DNA of 64,000 nucleotides from Calliopsis andreniformis (GCF_051401765.1 NC_135071.1:6116961-6180960); one strand, 5' to 3'. Counted from the stretch's first letter, positions 9,428 through 21,100 are shown. Numbers and translations are program-made. Notes: generated from the letters alone by a model not told the origin.

Positions 9428-9558
9428 GAGCTAACTTTTCGTTCTTATATGAGATGATTTTGAGCTGGAAAACAGTTCATTTGAAAGAAGAAAGTTCAAT
9501 GAAGAATGAATCTTTTCCTAGCTCAAAATCATCTCATATAAGAACGAAAAGTTAGCTC
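9428..9558. repeat. Long near-perfect palindrome (45-bp arms)
   Basis: The left arm at 9428-9472 (starting GAGCTAACTTTTCG) and the right arm at 9513-9558 (ending CGAAAAGTTAGCTC) are reverse complements except for one extra base near the loop side. They enclose 40 bases. Sequence like the left arm plus loop (CTAACTTTCCGTTCTTACATGAG) also occurs once, unpaired, at about 35255-35330, inside a member of the long-TIR family. So this is probably a MITE-like fold-back or an inverted duplication of that segment. Confidence 0.75.
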
Positions 9559-10300
9559 CCATAAACCTAAATTTTTCCCAAATTTTATCACCGCCCTAGC
9601 CCTTGTTTGTATGTATGACAGACAATCGAGATCTCGAAGAGTTTCGTGGAGTCGAGAGGAGAGATGAGGAGGATTTTTAATAGCTACTCATGTTCATGTG
9701 AAAGCAGTTCTCAAAAATAAAAGAAAATGCTAAACGTAGATTTTACTTATTTTTTTACATGGAATAATGGGATGTAAATAGAATTTTCGCAAAGTTATAG
9801 CTGGGACTAACATAGCCCGAATTACCTTTTTTTCTTAAATATTTTCATAACAATATACCAAACTAATAATAATATCACACATACTTCAACAGTAACACAG
9901 ATAAAAAACATGGTTTTTTAATTACAGCTATGAATTAGTTTTGTAAATGCACGTCTACGCATTATAAAAAGTTTACTACATATTTAGTTCATTTAAAAAA
10001 CGAGAGTTAATTAATTATCTAAGTATCATTAAATAGGTTTTGAAAAGAGTAGTATACATGGGTACATTATTAATATTTGTTTACTTCAACTTGCTAGTAA
10101 TGCAAATAATAAAAGTACAGAATTAAAGATTCTAATTACACCCAAAATTACACATAGAACATAAATGCAAAATAACAATTGTTCGATAAGACAATTCGTA
10201 AAAATAATTTTAGGCTTCAAAAATTCTAAAAACTTTTATTGTAGTATTGAAATATTGAAGTAAGAAAAATGTCATCAATTATGTCATTTTTAATAATACA
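9559..10300. other. AT-rich spacer, nothing recognised
   Basis: No ORF above about 60 codons, no protein motif and no repeat partner found. Runs of A and T dominate. Confidence 0.5.
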
Positions 10301-11607
10301 TAGGGGGAGGTGGGGCACTTTGATGCAAGGGACACATTGATACACCAACCATATTTAACAATCGAAAAACATGATTCATGCTACGACATCATTAAAACGT
10401 GCCTAGACATGTGTGAACAAAACAGTTGCGACCGCGCTGCCCGCAATTTGACCTTTGGCGTTTGACAAGAGTAGGTGTGTTTTTAGCACGATCGACTAAA
10501 AAATTACATGAAGTGTGAAAGTGTTCCAACGTTGTTTTACGTCATTTAGTTAATATTTAAAAATACCAAAGGTAAGTTATTCTATTTAGTAATCAGAATT
10601 GCACGTGACTTTTAAATAAATTCAGTGGTTTTATAAATAATTGTTAGTTTCTTGAAAATGTTCGCTGGGGTACTTTGATACACTAAGACAGGGGGCACAT
10701 TGATATGCATCAAAGTATCCCGCTAGTATACAATAGTGTCCCAATATACAAGTTTTCATGAAATCTGTAAACTAGTTATTCTGTTTGCATCTGATCTAGA
10801 AGATGAGGATATAAATTTTGATGTTTCCAATCCTAAACATATAAATGTTGGAGATTTCCTACTCATTAAATTTGAAAAGAAAAAAACTGTTGTTTATTGC
10901 GTGGCCAAAGTCGTTTCTAAATATAATATGACCGATTATCAAGTATCGTATCTCAGGAAAAAACCAGGATCTTGTATGTTTGTCTTTCCTATTGTAGAAG
11001 ATAAGGCAAGCGTTGATTTCAAGGATGTTATTTTGCAGTTGCCAAAACCAAATTTCTCAACCAGCACATCTCGAACATCATCTCTTTATATATTTTCTAT
11101 TGACTTAAGTGGATTTAATGTGCAATAGAAACTAAATAAAAATAACTAAAAATAGCATTTTGTTTATATTTTTATTTTTTGACTAGTTAATTTGAGTTCC
11201 TATTTTTTGAAGTTTTCCCAAAGTTTATTTTTAAATAGATATTTGATTAAAGATTAATATAAGTTTTGATGTTTTGTTTAAAAAACCTGCCATAAAGTCT
11301 ATGATAAATGTGAAACATTGTTAGTTTTAATACACAATTTAGATTTTAAGTAACAAATTGTATCAAAGTGCCCCATCCAATGTATCTAACTAAGTGCCCC
11401 GTAGATGGGGAAGAATGATACAAAACCCATTTTTTACTCTTCATTATATTCTCATTATCTTCTAACTTTAATGATTCTTTTGATTGCTATTATAATATGG
11501 ATTAGTTATGACATGCATAAAGCAAAAAATTTTATTACTTTACTCATTTTTGTTGCATAAAATATGAGATTTAGTTTTTCTGCATCAATCTGCTCCACTT
11601 CCCCCTA
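10301..11607 (+). mobile_element. Pogo-like DNA transposon, transposase core deleted
   Basis: Terminal inverted repeats of about 27 bp start TAGGGGGAGGTGGGGCAC at 10301. The reverse complement of the right end reads TAGGGGGAAGTGGAGCAG, ending at 11607. TA at each end fits a TA target duplication, giving an element at 10303-11605. Subterminal copies of GGGGCACTTTGATnC-like words recur inside both ends (near 10665-10725 and 11355-11420), as expected for transposase binding sites. Inside is one intact small ORF that resembles only the C-terminal tail domain of insect pogo-like transposases. The DDE core and the DNA-binding domain are gone. Confidence 0.72.
10736..11128 (+). CDS. C-terminal domain ORF of a pogo-like transposase
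   Basis: This 130-codon open frame has a block reading roughly I-N-V-G-D-F-L-L-I-K-F, then K-K-T-V-V-Y-C-V-A, then Y-L-R-K-K-P, then F-V-F-P and finally D-L-S-G-F-N-V-Q. As I recall, this order is the conserved C-terminal tail of many insect DDE_1/pogo-like proteins. About 100 residues are preserved without a stop although the catalytic domain is absent. The first residues up to about 25 look non-homologous. Start codon choice is uncertain; translation may not occur. It could also be a remnant protected by chance. Confidence 0.5.
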   Translation: MSQYTSFHEICKLVILFASDLEDEDINFDVSNPKHINVGDFLLIKFEKKKTVVYCVAKVVSKYNMTDYQVSYLRKKPGSCMFVFPIVEDKASVDFKDVILQLPKPNFSTSTSRTSSLYIFSIDLSGFNVQ

Positions 11608-14135
11608 ACACACTAATGCAAAACGAGGTTCAATTATAATTAAACCAAATAGATTCTGAGGACTCGTTACTCATTAACCATTCGTTTTGAGAAAAGTGAA
11701 GATAACTATTAATTTCCCCCATCCTGTCTGACTATTCAACTCATTTTCTCAATTTCTGTACTATGCAATTCGACGATGGATCAGCTCATCCTTCCAGTCA
11801 CCTATATTCAAGAGAGGTGTTATATTCGCTGTTACTTCAGGAAACAGAATTTTTCAATTTCAATAGATAATTGTTTTTGTAGATTGTACTTCTTAGTATG
11901 GAAGATCAATGTTTCTGAGAAATTAATTAACATTTTTTCGTCTTATGGAAAATAGAATTAACCATCACTACCGAATCACATCAATGATTTCATATTTTGA
12001 AAAATTCTTCCTATTAACATTAAAAGCCTAGCAATCGTCACCTTACTTTTTATTATTTTTCTGCTCGTGTGGTCACGTCACGTGATACGTCAACTGAACG
12101 CTTCGAAACCATAAAGGTGTGTATCATAGTTCAGAAGTGGAGTTGATTCTCCTATCACACTCTACACGTCGACTAGAAAGTTTGTATATCATAAAGTATA
12201 AAGGTTTCCTTATCCCACATAGTACATACTTCCTTTGAATGTGGTAACTTACAAGTCACGAAGACTTCCCTATGCCACATTGTAGGTACTCTAACTGGAT
12301 CCAGCGGTTTAGACGTCAGATTGACTTCTTTTACTACTTGTACACATCTTAGTAGACTCATTCCTCAACATTTCTGACACCTATCGTCAAACACCCTCTA
12401 CAGTGCTGAATTCTGCAGGGCAACATACAGATGAAAGAGGTACTTTTGTAATTTCGACGTGGTTCTGTCTGTGTCGTTTCGCCGACTAATTAATGGCGAA
12501 CTTTTGATCTCGCACGTTCGTAAGTACTCTCGCTTGAATATACAAACAAAAGAAAACGGTGATCTGATTCAGGAAAAGGTAGGCTGTAGGAGAGATACAT
12601 TAAAGTCAGAAGCAGCCAAGTAAGTAGTCTGGTAAAGGATACCTCCTCTCGAACTTCTTTTCTCTCCACAATGTCGCACGTACTCATGATGTAGGGGAAA
12701 GAAAAGCACGAGAAAAGAAAATGCTCTTCACTAGATAGTCTTGCTGCCTCCAATTTTAGTGTTAATAGAAACAGCATTCCTTTGGCTGGGTTTTTCATCT
12801 CTGTATAGTACATACTGAGGTGAATTCATGACAGTATATTGGCACTAAATTCCACACAATCAATACAAAGTTTGTAGAGTTTACCAAGATTGTATAGTCA
12901 TCACAATTAAATTCTATATCCTGAGATCTGTGATGATTTGCAAAAGCCGAGCCGTTCTAAAACAGAGAACGGATTTTCCCTTTCCTTCGATCTGCCGTTT
13001 TCTCTTACACCCACACCTGCAGATACTCCTTTCTATATTTTCACCAGCGGGACATCAATTGTCTACGCGACACGCCGCAAAAAATTTACCCAAAGATGGC
13101 TGAGAAAGTAATAAATACTTAATATACGTATGTAAATATACCAAAGAGAGGGTGTAGCATAAAAGGGTGCCAGGCCTGAAGAAGCGGTGGGGAGTGTGGG
13201 AAGAAATCGTAGACCGAAGGAGAGGAATAATTCGGTCCCTGTTTCAAACCCTCGACCCGACTTCATTTACTTTTACTTTAAATAGTATTTGTCTTTTTTA
13301 GAATTTTTGAGACATGAACAGGCATTCTGAAATCAATTTTACTGATAAATATTTTTAAATAGTGGTGAACTACCAAAAATTCCCATGAAATGTTGAAAAA
13401 CTTCTTTTATTGTAATAAAAATATAATGTGTTTAAATGTAAAAAATTGAAGTGGAAAAAATAAAGCAATTATTTTTAATTAATCAATTACTAGTAACTAA
13501 AATCTAATCTTGCCACTCTTGATCCGAATATGTATGCCTTTTTATTGGATTGTAGAAGTATAAATACATCCTTTTTGCTGATAATGAGATATATAATAGA
13601 TGTACACTCATTTTAGTGAAACAAAACTAAACGTAAACATAGCAATTTTCCAGTTATGCAGATCTCCATTATTTAAATATTTATACTATTGAAGAGGAAT
13701 TCCTGCAAAATCTTTTTCAAAAGCCGGTTATTAAGCAGTCAAAAAGAAATAACTATCTGTTACCCACAAATGTGAAAATGCGATTAGTGACAGCATTGCT
13801 AATAAGAGGAAGCAAACTGACATTACAATGCAAAATCTTATAAATTATATTAAAATAAAAAATCTTATAAGTTGAATTAAAAATTAGTTCTTCAATTGAC
13901 CATCATACATGAACAGAGAACGCTAAAAACACCTTTGTGTTGTCTATATCTCATAGAAGAAGAATCTCCTCAATCTAGGGAAGGGTGGCAAAGCAATCGG
14001 AAGTCAAAGAAATCGAAGAGAGGCGGCAGTTTGTCTTACCCGAGTACAATAAAATGCAAATGCGCCTCAATTCACGCCCAATACCAAGAGTTACCTTTCA
14101 AACATGCTTCTTTCGTTCGTCCACACGATCGGTGA
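11608..14135. other. AT-rich spacer with minor repeats, no gene supported
   Basis: Near 12195-12290 a ~75-bp unit containing CTTATCCCACAT / CCTATGCCACAT is duplicated in diverged form. A reading frame on the minus strand at 12490-12813 (107 codons) is hydrophobic but matches nothing I know. A short open frame at 13896-14135 is also unrecognised. Nothing here can be called a gene. Confidence 0.45.
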
Positions 14136-14240
14136 ACAGCGAATAAATGCAAACGCCCGGGGACTCGGTGTTCCGCCGTCATTTGCATGAGCAATGGCGG
14201 AGCGTAGAGTTTAGGGTGGCAAGACAAGTAATTTATAGCC
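14136..14240. promoter_or_regulatory. GC-rich patch with octamer ATTTGCAT and small hairpin
   Basis: A 100-bp GC-rich patch stands out in AT-rich DNA. It holds the POU-factor octamer ATTTGCAT (about 14182) within a hairpin whose outer arms are CCGCC and GGCGG and inner arms are CATTTGC and GCAATG. An ATGCAAA, the reverse of the same core, lies about 45 bp upstream. This could be a regulatory element of a nearby gene outside the window, or chance. Confidence 0.2.
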
Positions 14241-15639
14241 AATAATTCTTAGCCAGGCAATTTTCACAAGCCTTTCCTACGAAACAAAGAAGACGAGGTA
14301 GGAAAAGAGAAATGGGGTAGAATGTTAAACGGCGTCGCAGTTTTCTTCTATTTTTAGCTCATTATCCTTGTTATCCTTTTGAATTACACCACGGTACTAG
14401 CAGTAACAGGTAAAGATGGCAATCGTCTCTTCCTGCAAGAATAATAAAATCTATTGTGATAGCGTGTTACATTTTGAAAAACTTGTTAAGCGTACATTTA
14501 ATGGGCCTATAAGTAATTACTGTGAATTTAATTATTCAGGCTATTAGTGTTAGATAGAAATAGTAATATACAAATTGTAGACAAATTTCATGTCGTGTAA
14601 AAGAAAGTTGAAAATGTATATACTTTTACACATTTTGTTCTTCTCCTTTTTTTGGATCCGCAACTGAATACAATTCTTTTTGTAAACTTGATGAGCAGAA
14701 TATTTTTTGCTGTTTATGTAAATAGTGTTATGCGCTGGGTGTATATAAATTATATATCATAACCAACATAGCTCATTATTGTTAAAAAAAAAAAAAAAAA
14801 CAGACAGCAAAATTGTCCTCGACCTTGAAATTTAAGATCAATCCTTTTATTGCAATGTATTCCTCACAAAGTAAAAACATGTCAAAGGAATTATAGGTCG
14901 CAATTCCACCACTCTCTCAAAACATAATCTTAAAGTTCCATTAGTTCTTAAACTAACTTAGTTTACAATACGTTTACGCCAGAGACTAAAAATAACAGCT
15001 ATCTTGAAAATTTGTAAAAATATCATTAACAAAACCTTATTTTTTACTTTACTTGAGAATAATACTAAAAGCTACAACAAAGTTTACAGAGGAGGACATG
15101 ATTAAGAAATATCAAATAACTGAATTTCCCTCAGAGGGAACTAAAGTTGCCTCATTGATAAGCGTTATGAGCGACCGAAATGAATTTTCCTCTTCAATAA
15201 CAGTTATGAGCAATTGAAATGAATATTTCTCATCGATAACAGTCACAGACAATTAAAAATCTGTTTGGTTATACATAATTATTATGTGTACTTAAAAACA
15301 TTTTACTCGAGTAAATAATTGTTCAACAATGTTTCGACATTTCTCATTAAATTACGATACCTATATGTATTTTTCGAGCAAAATTATGATTTTCTTATTC
15401 TTATTTACTTTGTATGTGACTGTGAAATGTAAACTTTACACTTCACGACATAAGGAATGTCGGAAGATTGCTGAGGTCTAAAAAGGTACCAAACTGACAA
15501 GAGTTTCAAATTTTCGATCAGCCCTGATGAACAACTGCTTCTGACAAAAGAGCGCTTTGTGGTGCCCCCTAACAACGACGAAAGCGTTCTCAGGCGTAGC
15601 AGCTGTGATACAGTGGGAACTATAACGTAGTGTGAGCGG
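14241..15639. other. AT-rich spacer with an A17 tract
   Basis: A run of about 17 A at about 14785-14801 may mark the 3' end of an old retroposed copy. No target duplication could be identified. Repeated CTCATTGATAA / CTCATCGATAA-type words occur at 15150-15245. No gene is seen. Confidence 0.4.
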
Positions 15640-15889
15640 GTTGAATTAATGGAACTTTAATTATTTTCCAAGAGGACAGAAAACACGACTTTGATCAAAG
15701 TCAAGGAAAGGAACGGACTGATGGAGAGAGTTTCCGTTCCCGAAAAACTTAAGGATAAGGCCCTAGAGCCATGGGTTATCCCAAGGAGGAAATTAAGAAA
15801 AGATAGTGGATCATATAAGATAAAGTATTGAGGAAGAAGAGCAACTTCTAACCAACAAAACGACATGATAAAAATACACAGTAAAGAAA

Positions 15890-16220
15890 ATAACACAGCA
15901 AACAATGTATCCCCCAAATTTAAACCTCCATCTATATACGTACACAACACAACATTAATTACCTAAAATTCATAGACAAAATAGAAAACGAATACAGCAC
16001 TAATTTTCATGCCAAAAACTGTGAAAACAAGTTAAAAATAAATTTGACCAAAGAAGATTATAAAAAATTCAAGAAGGCATACGATATCAGCCATATTCCT
16101 TGTCCTAAAACAATAGCGGTAGTAGTTAAAGGACTGTTAAAAACCCCGATAAATAAAGTGGTAAATGAAATCAAAGCCCAAGGATTAGACCCTATAGAAT
16201 GTAGTGAGCTTGATACAAAA
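15890..16220 (+). pseudogene. LINE ORF1, N-terminal Gag-like part
   Basis: With one frameshift near 15951-15957 the frame reads P-P-S-I-Y-V-H-N, then Y-L-K-F-I-D-K-I. The open frame continues as T-K-E-D-Y-K-K-F and ends with T-I-A-V-V-V-K-G-L, E-I-K-A-Q-G-L-D-P-I-E. This matches the RNA-binding region found before the zinc knuckles in jockey-type ORF1 proteins (the K-G-L and G-L-x-P blocks). Homology stops near 16220, where unrelated AT-rich sequence begins. Confidence 0.65.
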
Positions 16221-16746
16221 TCAATTTATTTATTTGGCGCAGTTGTATTTATTTTTATCTCCAAAAATATTGATTATACGCAAAAATGATTCAGATGAAA
16301 GTTGTTCAGACTTTTATTTTCCCGGTGGATGCGCAAAGATGAGGTGAAGATCACGATTACACTGTGAAATAGAACCTTACTTTTATTTTTTGCTAGTATT
16401 GTAGCTTATTTTAAGACGAATTTGAAGACTATCTACAGAAGGTCATTCAAGGTCAAATTTGTAGGAGAAATGCCGAAAGGGTGAAATAAATGTATTGATA
16501 ACGTAACGTAACCGCGTTTTATTTATACTTTAGTGAATGTTCAAAATGATTACCTTGTTCTTCAGTGCACTTAACAATCCTTTGTTGAAATAATTGTCTA
16601 ACTTTATACAATATTTCAACGTTTATCTTATTGTTTTAGTGTGAAAGTTCGAAGGCATGAAACGTGTAAATGAAATCAATACACAATGAACTTGTAAAGC
16701 GAAAATCAAATTTGACTTCAAGAAACCTTTCATTCATTGTTTTCTC
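16221..16746. other. Sequence interrupting LINE ORF1
   Basis: About 520 bp of AT-rich DNA separates two parts of one ORF1. It includes the phrase AAGGTCATTCAAGGTCAA near 16440. I see no terminal repeats or target duplication that would define it as a known element. It could be an insertion or a rearrangement. Confidence 0.4.
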
Positions 16747-17025
16747 TGCTAGGCTCACGGACACTCCGCTAAGAATTGTAACAAGCAATACAAATGTGTT
16801 AAATGTAAAAATTCACATGATTCGCGCATCTGCACCAAAAGGTCAGATACCTCAGCTACTTGTTGCAACTGCAAAGCCCAACATCCATCCCAACATTGAC
16901 TAACACTCAACAAGATTTTCAATCGTTCAGGCCACCCAGAAAAACCATCACAAATTTTCCAAAAGCTAATGTCAACCCCATAACAAATGACAGGACAAGA
17001 AATCACTTACAGGGCATTATAATAA
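16747..17025 (+). pseudogene. LINE ORF1, zinc-knuckle region
   Basis: The frame starting TGC at 16747 gives C-stop-A-H-G-H-S-A-K-N-C, then C-V-K-C-K-N-S-H-D-S-R-I-C, then C-C-N-C-K-A-Q-H-P-S-Q-H and a stop. These are the spaced Cys/His knuckles of LINE ORF1 proteins that bind RNA. An in-frame TAG replaces the usual glutamine in the first knuckle. The region then runs to the edge of the MITE at 17030. Confidence 0.75.
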
Positions 17026-17029
17026 ACAT

Positions 17030-17908
17030 TGGTCACTAAGATGGCTTTGATAGGCCACTTAACTATTTCTTTTATTTCTAATGGTACAAAAGATATTTAT
17101 AGCATAATTTAAATTGTATTGGAGGAGGAATACCATAGAAGGAACATTTTTTGTTCGGTTATTTTTCATAGTTTTTTCAAGGTCATTGTTATTTTTCATT
17201 AAGGAAACTTCTATTTTTCTTTATTCTATCCTATAGTGGTTGAAAAAATACATTTGAATATGTTTAAGTCATGACCTTCAAGTGACCTTGAGTACCAAAA
17301 ATGTGATAAACTTGTATGATAATATTAGAATTACATTTGAAGGATGACTACGTGCTAACTTATTGTTTATTATGTTATGAAGTGCTCAAAGTCATATCCA
17401 TTGATAGCGATACAGATAACAGCAACGAAGGGTATATTTATCAACTGTTGTAAACCTACCACTCCAGAGGACATGATCATCGGAAACACTACAAAGAATA
17501 TCACGATCCGTGACTGATCGTGTCAGAAAGTGTATTGTTACCGATGCACATCTTGATGCACTTTGAGCACTTATTATAACATAAACAGTAAGTTCAAATG
17601 TAATCCGAATATTATCTTATAATTTTATCATATTGTTGGTACTCAAGGTCATCTGAAGGACATGATTTAAGTATATTCAAATATACAATATTTTTCCAGC
17701 CGCTACAAGATAGAATAAAGAAAAATAGAAATTTTCCTGATAGAAAATAACGACGATCTTGAAAAAACTATGAAAAATAACCGGACAAAAATATTTTCCA
17801 TCTATCGTATTCCTCCTCCGATACCATTTCAATTATGCCATAAATATCTTTTGTACTATTCAAAATAAAGGATACATTTGGGTGGCCTCTTTTAGCTGAG
17901 ACACCCTG
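17030..17908. mobile_element. MITE with ~370-bp inverted arms, nested in the LINE
   Basis: The left arm at 17030-17400 and the right arm at 17540-17908 are inverted copies. Shared blocks include GGTACAAAAGATATTTATAG / GTACAAAAGATATTTATGG, CGGTTATTTTTCATAGTTTT and CAAGTGACCTTGAGTACCAA. The right end terminates in the common insect end motif ACACCCTG followed by TATA. The left end is less clear. It separates LINE ORF1 from ORF2. The outer ends resemble the CAGGGTGT group at 43171. No ORF inside looks like a transposase. Confidence 0.78.
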
Positions 17909-17914
17909 TATATT

Positions 17915-19830
17915 GCTAAAATTCTCAACTAAGAATTTTCCTAAAAATATTTGATTGTGGAATGCCACTAGTATCAGAAATAGAACAAATGAGCTTCAGC
18001 ACTTTTTATAGAAATAAAATGTAGACATAGCTCTCATATCCGAAACCTGGCTAGAATTTCATAAGCAAGTTAGGATCTGGGGATTCAAACAATCAGCAAA
18101 TCGCACATCCTCTCTTGGTGGAGGAGTAGCAATAATAATTCAAATCAAATATAATACGAAGACATGCCATAACCCCCAATATAGAAAATAGAAATAATTA
18201 TAGTTAAAATAAAATCAGAACCATACTGTCAAAGGCTAAACTCACTCAACAGCAAGGAAAACTAAATGCAAGAAGCAGATTCTGGAATAATAACTTCACT
18301 AATCCATCAGATTAGTCAATCAAACCTGAACAACTACATCATTACTCATAGCGACACATGCTCTTACAAACAGCCAAATAAAAATCCCTCAAACATAGAT
18401 CTTTATATAACAAACATATTGTACAACTCTGATTGCTTCACAGTTGACGACCTATCCTCAAATCACTTACCAGTAGTATTAGACATAAATCACAATACTC
18501 CTATAACAACTAAAGACATAGTGCTAAGCACAGATTGGTATAGATATAAAAACATATGCACAAGTTACACAATAAGTTCAAACGTAAATACTGAATTCGA
18601 GATAGAACAAGAGATACAGAGAGCTGAACTAATCCAACTTATAAAAGATAAGAACAAAGTCAGACGCAAATTACAACTCACAGGAAATCCCTACTATAAA
18701 TTCGTCAGAAATCTTCTAACCAGTAAAATAAATCAACAGATAACCAAGATTAAAGATGAATTATGGCATAGCAGACTTAAACAATTAAATGGCAGCAAAA
18801 AGAATACCATCTGGACAATGTACAAATTAGTAAAAACGAAATGTGTCGAAATTCCGTCATTGCAGTACAACAGAACTACAATCATTACTACACTTCAATA
18901 CATACACAGACTTGGAAAAAGCAAAAGCACTAGCGCAAAATTTCCAAAACATACACAAACTAACCTACACCAACCCCATACCATTCGAACTATCGCCCTA
19001 TTAGCCTCCTTAGCACACTTACAATTAGTAAGGTACTTAAGAAAATAGTACTAATAGAATTAACCAAACAATTAAACCAGTAGAAAGTGATCGTACACGA
19101 ATAATTAAGATTTATAGCCAATCATTCTACAATCCAACAAATTCTTAGACTAACCGATTTTATAGCCAATGAACATAATAAAAATAGAATGACTGAAATA
19201 GTCATTTGACCTGGTCTGGCACCAAGGACTTATATATAAACTCAGCAAAATCAAAATCCCTGAAAATTTGCAAAAGCTAATATTAAGTTATCTTCAAAAC
19301 AGAAAGCTAGTAATTACAGTTAATGGTACATGTCCAAAGGAAAAGGAAATAGTTGCAGGAGTCTCTCAAAGCTTGCTTCTAGAACCAGTATTATTCATAA
19401 TATACATAAATGACACCGAAAAATCCAAAAACCAATCTTGCACTATACGCAGGTGACACAGCTATACGCTTCCTTATGGAAAACGGAACAGCCTACTATT
19501 TACAAAACTGTGTGGTCACCAGACTTGAGCAGTAGCGATCACATCACATTTAAACAGGATCCAAATAATCCAGAATAAATTTTAAAAAATAATATGAAGT
19601 TCACCCAGGAACACACGAATCGTAATACTACAGGAAATAACAGAATTGCCATTCAATCCAAGAGTACATAAACATGTTCATAAACAATATATATGATGAC
19701 AACCATAGGAACCCATTGTTCAGACAAATAAGTAAAATCAAAAACAGTGACATACCATACAAAATAAAAATGAGGATAATAAGAAATCTGATACACAATT
19801 AACTACACGTACACATTACACCTGGCAAGC
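17915..19830 (+). pseudogene. LINE ORF2: endonuclease and reverse transcriptase remnant
   Basis: Frames in succession give A-L-I-S-E-T-W-L (about 18025-18050, endonuclease E), G-G-G-V-A-I-I-I, then an open frame at 18266-19048. That frame contains S-N-I-D-L-Y-I-T-N and D-L-S-S-N-H-L-P-V (endonuclease C-terminus; the usual SDH here reads SNH) and a basic linker. RT follows: V-N-G-T, A-G-V-S-Q (usually AGVPQ), P-V-L-F-I-I-Y-I-N-D, a frameshift near 19412, then L-Y-A-G-D-T-A, where YADD is expected. A tail at 19690-19800 has H-R-N-P-L-F-R-Q. The substituted active site and several stops make it inactive. About 200 codons between the linker and the RT core are unclear or missing. Confidence 0.8.
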
Positions 19831-19863
19831 CGCATCAAGGCAAATTAAGTCAAAACAAGCTAT

Positions 19864-20410
19864 ATCCCTCCAAAAATTTAAAAAAATTTTAAAATACCAA
19901 GTACTTGACGTATAGACTCAGATATCTCCTGTTTATTAGTAGTAGAACTTTCTATTAGTAGTAGATGCATTACAAAAAGGCCCACCAAGTATTTCATATT
20001 CAAGTAAGCTTATAGGTAAGCAGACATAACTGCTGTCGCGTGTTGAGTTAGTACGCATGTATCTACATTGTGAGCACACTTCACTTGAAAACTGTTTTGA
20101 AGCCTCGACATTTTAATAACGGAGGAATTATCTTGGCCAACAATGAAGTGTGCTGCTTGCTTCTACTTTGTATTCCGCAAGTCTTTGAGCACCCTCTATA
20201 AACAGGCGAATTAGCTTTGATTTCAGTGCTTTCTTCAAATCAAATGGGATATTTGATGTCTCATGATTTTGGGGATATTTTTTGTAGGTTTAATGCTTTC
20301 TGGGACCTTTTCTGGGGGAAGGTCTGAGTCTATGCGTCAACTACTTGGTGTTTTAATATTTTTAATTTTTTTGGGAGTGAATTTCACTTATTTTTGTTGA
20401 TAACACATAG
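19864..20410. repeat. Inverted-end repeat following the LINE
   Basis: The left end at 19864-19925 (CCAAGTACTTGACG...AGACTCAGA) is the inverted counterpart of 20321-20381. The segment 20065-20410 is also the reverse complement of 8625-9065. The pairs could be two LINE 3' ends in opposite orientation or one MITE of about 520 bp; I cannot decide. The middle contains no ORF. Confidence 0.55.
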
Positions 20411-20759
20411 ATTGTAGACAAACAATTGGTTTCATTTTAATATTTCTATACATAACTGAAATATTTAAAACATTCACTTTGAGGTATATTAGGACAGCTT
20501 AACGTAGGAGGGAAGTAACGAAATTTCTGCTTTATTTATTGATTTAACCTGTTGACGTGTCTTTTTTTATTATACGTCTATTATAATATAATATAAGGAA
20601 AATTAGTTAAATTACAAGACTAACAGGTAAATTTGTATAAATTTATTGTACACTATACATACTGTACATAATAAAATATACATAATAAAATGAAGTAATG
20701 GAATTATTTTAATACATTTATGGTTTCACGAAATTTTTTTACTTATGGAATGCACGAAT
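20411..20759. other. AT-rich spacer
   Basis: There is no ORF, repeat partner or motif of note. It leads into the tandem-repeat block. Confidence 0.5.
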
Positions 20760-21085
20760 TAATGGATAAATAAATAAACAGTAGTAAAGCAAATAAGCAA
20801 AGAATTAAAAATAGCTAGATAGAGAAATAGATAAATAAATGAATGAATAAATAAATAAATAAATAGATAAAGAGTTGTAAAGCAAATAAGTAAAGCAATA
20901 AGAATAGATCAAATGAATGAATAAATAAATAAATAGATAAAGAGTTGTAAAGCAAATAAGTAAAGCAATAAGAATAGATCAAATAAATGAATAAATAAAT
21001 AAATAAATAAATAAGGAGTGGTAAAGCAAATAAGTAGAGAAATGAAAAGGGATAAAGGGATAGAGAAGCGAAAAGGTAAAGAGAT
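20760..21085. repeat. AAAT microsatellite and ~69-bp tandem duplication
   Basis: Runs of (AAAT/GAAT)n alternate with GATAAAGAGTTGTAAAGC, AAATAAGTAAAGCAATAAG and AATAGATCAAAT. The block of about 69 bp appears twice almost identically (20866-20934 and 20935-21003), with further diverged partial copies on either side. The frame on the opposite strand (LYLFIYLFIY-like) is a by-product of the repeat, not a gene. Confidence 0.85.
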
Positions 21086-21100
21086 AAAGAAAACGATTTC

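Larger units (their letters stand above)
15640..19860 (+). mobile_element. Degenerate jockey-type LINE, interrupted by other sequence
   Basis: In order on the plus strand: an ORF1 (Gag-like) N-terminal part at 15890-16220, an unrelated ~520-bp interruption, ORF1 zinc knuckles at 16747-16902, a MITE at 17030-17908, then ORF2 with endonuclease, reverse transcriptase and a C-terminal tail to about 19830. Two ORFs with Cys-rich knuckles in the first and AP-endonuclease plus RT in the second are the jockey/I-group layout. Frameshifts, stops and a changed RT active site show that it is an old, dead copy. Confidence 0.8.
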
